Origin: SM1-46 sp002451215
Lineage (GTDB): Bacteria; Pseudomonadota; Gammaproteobacteria; Acidiferrobacterales; Sulfurifustaceae
NCBI GenBank assembly: GCA_002451215.1
Contig: DKBM01000052.1
Location: 1 to 5,386, forward strand
Length of the DNA stretch: 5,386 nt
Reading direction: 5' to 3'
Under the pieces are notes generated by a model. The model made no database searches and was not told the DNA's origin. It saw only the letters and a list, made by a program, of their open reading frames with translations. Of this stretch, positions 1 to 4,685 are shown piece after piece; position 1 is the first letter of the stretch; each line of letters starts with the position of its first letter. Both the position numbers and the translations under genes were made by a program.

Positions 1-792
1 GTGGCGCTGCGGCGCTGGCGCCGCCGGCTGTGGTCGCCCGCCGCGTGGCGTGAGATGCGAGTGCTCAGGCAAACGCTCGGTCGCGATCACTACGACCTCA
101 TCATCGACACACAGGGCCTCATCAAGAGCGCACTGCTCGCGCGCCTCGCGCAGGGGACGCGCTGCGGGCAGGATGCGGCGAGCGCGCGCGAACCGCTCTG
201 CGCACGGTTCTACGATCGGACGTATCCGGTAGCGCGCGGCCAGCATGCGGTAGCGCGTAACCGCGAGCTGGTCGCACATGCTATCGGTTACGCGCCACCG
301 ACTGCGGCGCCTGACTACGGCATTGACGCACCGCGCGAGTACACGGTTCCTGATCTAACCGGAAACTTCGTTGTTTGCCTGCACGCCACCAGTCGAACCA
401 GCAAGCTTTGGCCGGAGTCGCACTGGATACGGCTCGGTGCAGCCCTGCGTGCGGCAGGCCTCGCAATGGTATTGCCATGGGGTAATGTGGTTGAGCGAAC
501 GCGGGCGCAGGCCATCGCTTCACGCGTCGAGGGCGCACGCGTGCTACCGCGTCTTGCGATTCGCGATCTCGCAGCAGTCATGGGGCACGCGCGGGCGGCC
601 GTGGGAGTCGATACCGGCCTTGTTCATCTCGCGGTTGCGCTAGGCTTGCCGACCGTCGCGATCTATACCGACACCTCGCCGCTTCTGACTGGTGTCTATC
701 CCGCCAATTCTGCGCGCGCCGTCAACCTTGGCAATGCCGGAGAGGTTCCGGCGGTTGAGCAGGTACGCGCGGCGCTCGACGGCATGATTTGA
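1..792 (+). CDS. waaC: Lipopolysaccharide heptosyltransferase I, 5'-truncated by window start
   Basis: WaaC (RfaC) is a GT9-family enzyme at the inner face of the cytoplasmic membrane. It transfers L-glycero-D-manno-heptose from ADP-heptose onto Kdo2-lipid A, the first heptose of the LPS inner core. The frame is open from base 1 to the TGA at 790-792. The GTG at base 1 is probably an internal Val codon, because the text aligns from memory with about residue 55-60 of E. coli WaaC. About 57 N-terminal residues, including the Rossmann-type start and the catalytic Asp region, are therefore outside the window. Visible family landmarks (window residue numbers) are DTQGLIKSAL at 36-45, AREPLCARFY at 62-71, HATSRTSKLWP at 128-138 with Lys135, LPWG at 158-161, and the GT9 signature VDTGLVHLA at 203-211. 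The stop lies 32 bases before the next gene, so it leads an operon with the methyltransferase-like gene and waaA. Identity as heptosyltransferase I rather than II (WaaF) rests on the LPWG and AREPL segments. Confidence 0.94.
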   Translation: MALRRWRRRLWSPAAWREMRVLRQTLGRDHYDLIIDTQGLIKSALLARLAQGTRCGQDAASAREPLCARFYDRTYPVARGQHAVARNRELVAHAIGYAPPTAAPDYGIDAPREYTVPDLTGNFVVCLHATSRTSKLWPESHWIRLGAALRAAGLAMVLPWGNVVERTRAQAIASRVEGARVLPRLAIRDLAAVMGHARAAVGVDTGLVHLAVALGLPTVAIYTDTSPLLTGVYPANSARAVNLGNAGEVPAVEQVRAALDGMI

Positions 793-824
793 CAACGATT
801 GCAAATTTCGTGAGCTGAGAAACC

Positions 825-1658
825 ATGCAAGACAAACTCAATCGCTACGCGCGAAACATTACCTCCCAACATGGGGAGGACGGTATCCTTGCTTATCTGT
901 GCGAGGTACTGAGCGACCGCCTGATCCGTGTGGCCTGTGAATTCGGAGCATGGGACGGTGTCTTCGCATCGAACGTGTACGATCTGTGGCACAACCGTGG
1001 CTGGATGGCGGTCCTGATCGAGGGTGATCCCGAAAAGTACGTGAAACTGCAGGCGACCACGCAAGGGTTTGGCGTGAAGGCTTTCCGGCAGTTCGTGACC
1101 GCTCGTGGGCACGACAGCCTTGACGAGCTATTTCGACGTGAACGCCTTGATCCAGGGATCGGCGTGTTGTCGATTGATATCGATTCCTTCGACTACCACG
1201 TGTGGAAGCACCTGACCCATGTCGATCCGCAAGTGGTGGTAATCGAATTCAACCAGCACATAGCTCCACACCTCGACTATTACGACCCGGACGGGGAGGT
1301 TTACCTCAAGTGTTCGGCCAAGGCGCTGGAGCGGCTGGGGGCCGAAAAGGGATACCGGCTGGTGTGCTGTACGAAAGTTAACGCCATCTTCGTGCGCCAG
1401 GATCTGTTCGATCCAGCCAAATTCCCCGATAAGCCGGTCGAATGGCTTTTCGACTACAGTGAGCTCAAGCCCCAGGTGATCTTTACTGGCGAGGGCGGAA
1501 ATATGTATCCGGTCTTTTCGCGCAAGGCACGAGCTGGAATGAAATTCTGGTGGCGGTTGTATTACTGGCTGTCAGCCATGCCGAAGCGTCGCCGTCACTT
1601 TCGTCCGCCGTCGCGGGCAGTTGTTGAGCAGATTCGGCGCATGGGGATGGATGCCTGA
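825..1658 (+). CDS. FkbM-like putative SAM-dependent methyltransferase, 277 aa, in LPS core operon
   Basis: I do not recognise a characterised homologue. What is seen: an N-terminal SQHGEDGIL segment (14-22), a glycine-rich loop ACEFGAWDG (37-45) followed by SN (49-50), GWMAVLIEGDPEKY (59-72) with an acidic residue after a strand, VLSIDIDSFDYHVW (114-127), and VVVIEFN (137-143). This order matches class I methyltransferase folds, especially FkbM-type proteins (E-x-GA-x-DG-x-x-SN, then a strand ending in an acidic residue, then a D-x-D-x-x-DY element). The C-terminus (240-261) is rich in Trp and Tyr and then in Arg and Lys, compatible with peripheral membrane contact. The ATG at 825 has only a weak purine stretch (gagctgaga) upstream. 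It sits 32 bases after waaC and 18 bases before waaA, so co-transcription is likely. A role in modifying an LPS or other surface sugar is inference from position. Five sampled 60-base lines of this gene give 167/300 G+C against 207/300 in waaC and waaA lines, a hint of separate origin. Confidence 0.85.
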   Translation: MQDKLNRYARNITSQHGEDGILAYLCEVLSDRLIRVACEFGAWDGVFASNVYDLWHNRGWMAVLIEGDPEKYVKLQATTQGFGVKAFRQFVTARGHDSLDELFRRERLDPGIGVLSIDIDSFDYHVWKHLTHVDPQVVVIEFNQHIAPHLDYYDPDGEVYLKCSAKALERLGAEKGYRLVCCTKVNAIFVRQDLFDPAKFPDKPVEWLFDYSELKPQVIFTGEGGNMYPVFSRKARAGMKFWWRLYYWLSAMPKRRRHFRPPSRAVVEQIRRMGMDA

Positions 1659-1676
1659 AGTGGCTGGTCGCCACCT

Positions 1677-2948
1677 ATGCTGACGATCTACCGCTGGCTG
1701 TTGCGCCTGTTACTGCCGTTCATCCTGCTCCGCCTTGCGTGGCGCGGTTTTCGGAACCAAGGCTATTGGCACAGCATCCCCGAGCGCTTTGGTTTCATTC
1801 CATCTGTCAAGGAAGCCAGGCTCATCTGGATTCACGCCGTCTCGGTCGGCGAGGCACGTGCTGCAGCGCCGATCGTAAAGGCGCTGGCCGAGTACTATCC
1901 GCACCACAGCGTGCTGATCACGACCATGACGCCAACCGGTTCGGCAACGGTGCGCTCGCTGTTCAGCGACCGCGTGCTGCACTGCTATGTGCCGTACGAT
2001 TATCCTTCGGCGGTGCGTCGTTTTCTCGATCGCGCCCGTCCGCAGCTTGCGCTCGTGATGGAAACCGAGATGTGGCCAAACCTGTTTCGCGCCTGTGGTG
2101 TGCGCAACGTCCCGATCATTATGGCAAACGTGCGGATGTCGGAGCGCTCGATGCGCGGCTATCTGCGCGTGCCGGGACTGGCGCGTACAACCCTCGCGCA
2201 GGTCACGCACATCGCGGCGCAGTCGCAGGCCGACGCCGAACGCATGGTCCGAATCGGCGCTGATCCCGCGCGGGTTCACGTCACCGGTTCCATCAAGTTC
2301 GAGCTTTCGCTGCCCGGCAGCACGCTGGAGCGCGCCGATGTGCTGCGCGGCGAGTGGGGTCGCGGCCGGCCGGTGTGGATCGCAGCCAGCACCCATGAAG
2401 GCGAGGACGAAGCGGTGCTTGCGGCGCACCGCGAACTGCGAAAGCGCGATCGGCTCGCCGACGCGTTGCTGGTGTTGGTGCCGCGCCATCCGGAGCGCTT
2501 CACGCAAGTCGCAAGACTTTCCGAGCGACTCGGTTTCACCATCGTCCGTCGCAGCCAGCACAAGGGCCCGCTCGATCGCAGCGTGGAAGTACTGCTCGGT
2601 GACACCATGGGCGAGCTGCAGCTTTTTCTCGCGGCGAGCGATGCGGCCTTTATCGGCGGGAGTCTCGTGCCGACGGGTGGGCACAACACGCTCGAAGCCT
2701 CGGTCGTCGGCAAGCCGGTGGTGTTTGGCCCGCACATGTTCAACTTCAACGAGATCGCGGCCATGACGCTTGAGCGCGGTGCCGGCGTGCAAATCCACTC
2801 GGCCGCCGAAATTGCGCCTGCGATCAGCGATCTGCTCGGCAGTGCCAACCGGCGTGATGCGTTGGGCGATGCCGGGCGCCGGATGGTGGAGGAAAATCGC
2901 GGAGCGTTGGCGCGCACCGTGACGCTGATCGAAAAGGTACTTGGCTAG
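1677..2948 (+). CDS. waaA: 3-deoxy-D-manno-octulosonic acid (Kdo) transferase
   Basis: WaaA (KdtA) transfers Kdo from CMP-Kdo to the tetraacyl lipid A precursor (lipid IVA). This is the entry step of LPS core synthesis at the inner membrane. The 423-aa length fits the family (E. coli about 425) and the gene is complete. An N-terminal hydrophobic segment (about 4-22) is the usual membrane anchor. The PERFGF element (35-40) holds the Glu taken as the catalytic base in the family. Further landmarks are HAVSVGEARAA (53-63), TTMTPTG (82-88), METEMWPN (128-135), GSIKFE (204-209), the CMP-binding-half motifs STHEGE (238-243), VPRHPERF (268-275) and GDTMGEL (308-314), GGSLVPTGGHN (327-337), and GPHMFNF (351-357). 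The start is set by family length. I see no good ribosome binding site, and a small hairpin (1660-1674) sits directly before the ATG. The gene lies 18 bases after the methyltransferase-like gene in the waaC operon and converges with the minus-strand block. Whether it is mono-, bi- or trifunctional cannot be read from sequence. Confidence 0.97.
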   Translation: MLTIYRWLLRLLLPFILLRLAWRGFRNQGYWHSIPERFGFIPSVKEARLIWIHAVSVGEARAAAPIVKALAEYYPHHSVLITTMTPTGSATVRSLFSDRVLHCYVPYDYPSAVRRFLDRARPQLALVMETEMWPNLFRACGVRNVPIIMANVRMSERSMRGYLRVPGLARTTLAQVTHIAAQSQADAERMVRIGADPARVHVTGSIKFELSLPGSTLERADVLRGEWGRGRPVWIAASTHEGEDEAVLAAHRELRKRDRLADALLVLVPRHPERFTQVARLSERLGFTIVRRSQHKGPLDRSVEVLLGDTMGELQLFLAASDAAFIGGSLVPTGGHNTLEASVVGKPVVFGPHMFNFNEIAAMTLERGAGVQIHSAAEIAPAISDLLGSANRRDALGDAGRRMVEENRGALARTVTLIEKVLG

Positions 2949-2960
2949 CGCCTGCGGCGC
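2948..2960. terminator. Small GC hairpin between convergent gene ends, possible weak terminator
   Basis: GCGCC (2948-2952) and GGCGC (2956-2960) form a perfect 5-bp stem with a TGC loop. It overlaps the last base of the waaA stop codon and lies in the 18-base gap between two convergent genes. There is no T-tract on either strand, so it is not a canonical intrinsic terminator. A stem this short arises often in GC-rich DNA. Confidence 0.22.
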
Positions 2961-2966
2961 GGCCCG

Positions 2967-3386
2967 TCAGTGCAGCGTTGGCGCCTGCTGCTCGGGCTGT
3001 TCGGGTTCGGGCGCCGGCGAGGCGTGGTGCAGGATCATGCGCCAGCCGTCTTCCGTGAGCCGGTAGACATTGGTGGCGGCCACGGGCGGTTGTTGCTTGC
3101 CGCTGATGCGAATGTGCTCGCGGACCACGTGTAGGGCGAGTTTGTTATCACTCGAGCGGTGGCGCTCTTCCACCATGAAGGTCATCTCCTGTGGATTGGA
3201 GAGCAGTCGCTCGAACGAAGCGCGCACCGCGGCGGCACCGACCAGCACGGTGCCGAGGGGGTGCACACACACCACGTCATCGGCCTCATCCCACACCGCC
3301 ATCATGCCGTTCAGGTCGCGCTTCGAGAACGCAGTGTAGAAGGCAGCCTCGGCCTCGAGCGCGGTGGCAAAGCGTCTGGTCGCCAT
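2967..3386 (-). CDS. NTF2/SnoaL-like (DUF4440-type) small domain protein, 139 aa
   Basis: This is a single-domain alpha+beta-barrel protein of the nuclear transport factor 2 (NTF2)-like superfamily; its substrate and role are unknown. Family features seen are an N-terminal helix AEAAFYTAFSKRDLNGMMAVW (12-32), the DDVVCVHPLGTVLVGAAAV segment (36-54) typical of SnoaL_3/DUF4440 proteins, a central strand LALHVVREHIRI (83-94), and the closing strands ATNVYRLTEDGWRMILHHASP (104-124). The last 15 residues are rich in Pro, Glu and Gln and look disordered. There is no signal peptide, so it is probably cytoplasmic. The ATG at 3386 follows the rhodanese stop by 8 bases with no clear ribosome binding site, suggesting translational coupling in a three-gene unit. 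These folds often bind small hydrophobic ligands or act as isomerases or hydrolases, but I see no residue pattern that assigns catalysis. Confidence 0.9.
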   Translation of the reverse strand: MATRRFATALEAEAAFYTAFSKRDLNGMMAVWDEADDVVCVHPLGTVLVGAAAVRASFERLLSNPQEMTFMVEERHRSSDNKLALHVVREHIRISGKQQPPVAATNVYRLTEDGWRMILHHASPAPEPEQPEQQAPTLH

Positions 3387-3394
3387 GGCCGTGC

Positions 3395-3718
3395 TCAGTA
3401 TTTCGCCATCGTGGGGTCCACTTCCTTGGACCAGGCGTCAATTCCGCCGGAGAGGTTAAAGAGCTTCTCGAAGCCGAGTGTTTGCAGGTAGTACGCCACA
3501 CGCTGGCTACGCACGCCGTGGTGACACAGCACCACGATCTCGGCGTTCTTGTTCAGTTCCTCCAGGCGGTGCGGTAAGTCGTTCATCGGAATGAGTGTCG
3601 AGCCCGGCAGGGCGCAGATCTGCGCCTCCCACGGCTGGCGCACGTCGAGCACCACAGGCGGCTCGCCGCTCGCAGCCAGACGCTCCTGGAGCTGCCGCGG
3701 GGTGAGCTGCCGGACCAT
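3395..3718 (-). CDS. Single-domain rhodanese-like sulfurtransferase
   Basis: This is a 107-aa stand-alone rhodanese domain (about the size of GlpE). Such proteins carry a persulfide on the active-site Cys and pass sulfur to cyanide, thioredoxin or other acceptors in the cytoplasm. The order of motifs is complete: an N-terminal LTPRQLQERL helix (5-14), VVLDVRQPWE (22-31) containing the CH2A-like DVR, the PGSTLIPMNDLP segment (38-49), the active loop C65-H-H-G-V-R70 with Cys65 and Arg70, and the C-terminal NLSGGIDAWSKEVDP (88-102), which is CH2B-like. All key residues are intact, so an active enzyme is expected. The ATG at 3718 comes 3 bases after the stop of the PCMT-like gene, without its own visible Shine-Dalgarno sequence, so translation is probably coupled to that gene. 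The natural acceptor cannot be inferred. Nearby thiC is a thiamine gene, but thiazole sulfur delivery normally runs through ThiI/ThiS, so a thiamine role would be speculation. Confidence 0.94.
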   Translation of the reverse strand: MVRQLTPRQLQERLAASGEPPVVLDVRQPWEAQICALPGSTLIPMNDLPHRLEELNKNAEIVVLCHHGVRSQRVAYYLQTLGFEKLFNLSGGIDAWSKEVDPTMAKY

Positions 3719-3721
3719 GGT

Positions 3722-4384
3722 TCAGAAGATGAACTTTGCCGGTTCGTAGGCGTTGACGAGCGCCGGGACGTCGGTCTCGAAGATCGAGGTGCGCTCGAGG
3801 TTCTCGCCACCGAGCCGGCGGATGCGAACCGCTTCCATCACCGGCGATTTGCCGAGGAAGGCCATCAACCGCCCGCCGTGCGCAAGACTTTTCACGAACT
3901 CATCGGGCAGCTCCGGCATCGAGCCGGTAATGGCAATCACGTCGTACGGGCCGTGTTGGCTCCAGCCGCTCGCCGCATCGCCGGTTTCGAGGGTCACGTT
4001 CTGCACGCCGTGCGCCGCGAGTTTCGCCCGCGCTGCATCCACGAATTCCGGATAGATATCCACGCTATAGACGTGCGCGCCCATCGCTGCGAGCAGCGAG
4101 GTGAAATAGCCGCTGCCAGTGCCGATCTCGAGAATCCGGTCCGTGGGACCGATCTCAAGCTCCTGCAGCATGCGCGCCTCGAGCTTCGGCGTGAGCATCG
4201 TTTGCCCCTGACCAAGTGGCAGGTACAGGTCGGCGTAAGCCACGCTGCGGTACTTCGCCGGCACGTACTCGTCGCGCGGCGAGCGTGCAATCAGGTCCAG
4301 CACGCGCTGGTCGAGCACTTCCCAGGGACGTACTTGCTGCTCCACCATGTTGTGGCGGGCGATTTCGATGTTCAGGTCTTGCAT
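3722..4384 (-). CDS. Protein-L-isoaspartate O-methyltransferase family protein, divergent member
   Basis: This PCMT-family protein of 220 aa has a class I SAM-binding fold. Canonical Pcm methylates L-isoaspartyl residues to start repair of aged proteins. Residues counted from the chosen start: HNMVEQQVRPWEVLD (11-25), PRDEYVPAKYRSVAYAD (36-52), LPLGQGQ (55-61), SAM motif I ILEIGTGSGY (84-93), VYSVDI (105-110) with Asp109 as the likely ribose contact, GDAASGW (135-141), and a C-terminal VNAYEPAKFIF. Canonical enzymes read GQGQ-T-I-S-x-P at the isoaspartate site. Here it is GQGQTMLTP (58-66), so the conserved Ser is replaced by Leu and the end of the protein also differs. It belongs to a divergent PCMT-like group, and isoaspartate activity is not assured. 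The frame extends to a TTG at 4393, but I chose the ATG at 4384 because GGGA lies just upstream and family members start near here. First gene of the minus-strand unit, divergent from thiC. Confidence 0.9.
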   Translation of the reverse strand: MQDLNIEIARHNMVEQQVRPWEVLDQRVLDLIARSPRDEYVPAKYRSVAYADLYLPLGQGQTMLTPKLEARMLQELEIGPTDRILEIGTGSGYFTSLLAAMGAHVYSVDIYPEFVDAARAKLAAHGVQNVTLETGDAASGWSQHGPYDVIAITGSMPELPDEFVKSLAHGGRLMAFLGKSPVMEAVRIRRLGGENLERTSIFETDVPALVNAYEPAKFIF

Positions 4385-4393
4385 TTGTCCCAA

Positions 4394-4524
4394 TCGCTGT
4401 GCGGCTTAAGAAAAGAGGGCTAAGCCTAAGGAGTTTGCCAGGGGGCCGCAACTTTGGGGCTTCTATGCCGCCATACTGCATACCTTATATTGCAAAGCAC
4501 CTGCGGATTCCGTAAGTTGGCTCA
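4394..4524. other. Divergent intergenic region upstream of the PCMT-like gene and the thiC leader
   Basis: This non-coding stretch is visibly more AT-rich than its surroundings and must hold promoters for both directions. It contains an inverted repeat GGCTTA (4403-4408) / TAAGCC (4421-4426) with a 12-base spacer and a nested direct repeat of CTAAG. It also contains a TATATT box on the + strand (listed separately). I found no convincing -35/-10 pair for the minus-strand operon. Confidence 0.5.
4481..4491 (+). promoter_or_regulatory. Candidate -10 region for thiC leader transcription
   Basis: TATATT at 4486-4491 matches the sigma-70 -10 consensus at five of six positions and is the most AT-rich spot before the riboswitch. 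It would start a transcript near 4498, about 30 bases before the aptamer. No good -35 is seen at 16-18 bases upstream (CTATGC or nearby), so this is a weak assignment. Confidence 0.3.
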
Positions 4525-4616
4525 CAGAGCTAGGGGTGCCCGCTGGAGTCCTCCGGACCGGGCTGAGACACACCCTTCGAACCTGAACCGGTTAGTCCCG
4601 GCGTAGGAAAGCTGAT
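4525..4616 (+). promoter_or_regulatory. TPP riboswitch aptamer (THI element) upstream of thiC
   Basis: The conserved THI-box landmarks are present in order: GGGGTGCCC (4533-4541), CTGAGA (4563-4568), ACCC (4572-4575), ACCTGA (4581-4586), and GCGTAGG (4601-4607) running into AAAGCT. Stems can be drawn by eye. P1 is AGCT (4528-4531) with AGCT (4610-4613). P2 is GGGTG (4534-4538) with CACCC (4571-4575). P3 is CCCG (4539-4542) with CGGG (4559-4562), carrying an extended arm from CTGGAG/CTCCGG. P5 is CCGG (4588-4591) with CCGG (4598-4601) around TTAGTC. The aptamer binds thiamine pyrophosphate and represses the thiamine synthesis gene that starts 70 bases downstream. Confidence 0.96.
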
Positions 4617-4680
4617 CCGCCTTTGATCTTTCCTGTGTCGGCTGCCATGCAACCCGTGCCACAACGGCACAGGAAGGAAG
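4605..4680 (+). promoter_or_regulatory. Riboswitch expression platform: ribosome-binding-site sequestor and anti-sequestor
   Basis: Two mutually exclusive folds are visible. Sequestor: bases 4628-4640 pair with 4665-4677 in a continuous 13-bp stem (including two G-U pairs) that buries the AGGAAGG of the thiC ribosome binding site. Anti-sequestor: AGGAAA (4605-4610) pairs with TTTCCT (4629-4634) and GATC (4614-4617) with GATC (4625-4628), around a 7-base loop. The second fold consumes the aptamer's P1 3' strand and the CTTTCCT needed by the sequestor. TPP binding should hold P1 and let the sequestor form. No run of T follows, so control of translation initiation, not intrinsic termination, is inferred. 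Confidence 0.75.
4671..4680 (+). promoter_or_regulatory. Ribosome binding site of thiC
   Basis: AGGAAGGAAG ends 5 bases before the ATG at 4686. This strong purine site decides the start over an upstream in-frame ATG at 4647, which has no such site. It is the target masked by the riboswitch sequestor stem. Confidence 0.85.
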
Positions 4681-4685
4681 TCGCC

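Noticed and set aside
1..3. GTG at base 1 as the true start of the heptosyltransferase gene
   Set aside because: The protein would lack the N-terminal Rossmann strand and catalytic region of GT9 enzymes. The text begins in mid-domain, so the codon is internal and the gene is cut by the window.
696..1112. Minus-strand open frame (138 codons) across the end of waaC and the start of the FkbM-like gene
   Set aside because: It spans the gap between two supported + strand genes, and its translation shows no recognisable domain.
1710..2798. Long minus-strand open frame (362 codons) antisense to waaA
   Set aside because: It is opposite a strongly recognised waaA gene, its translation is rich in Arg and His with no recognisable motifs, and long antisense frames are common in GC-rich genes.
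2095..2917. Other large frames on both strands within waaA
   Set aside because: Their products are low-complexity Arg/Ser/Cys-rich text expected from frame-shifted GC-rich codons; waaA explains the region fully.
4385..4393. TTG at 4393 as start of the PCMT-like gene
   Set aside because: It adds only three residues, has no ribosome binding site, and the ATG at 4384 has a GGGA just upstream.
4616..4685. Intrinsic transcription terminator in the thiC leader
   Set aside because: The stem at 4628-4677 is strong, but it is followed by the ribosome binding site and coding sequence, with no T-tract.
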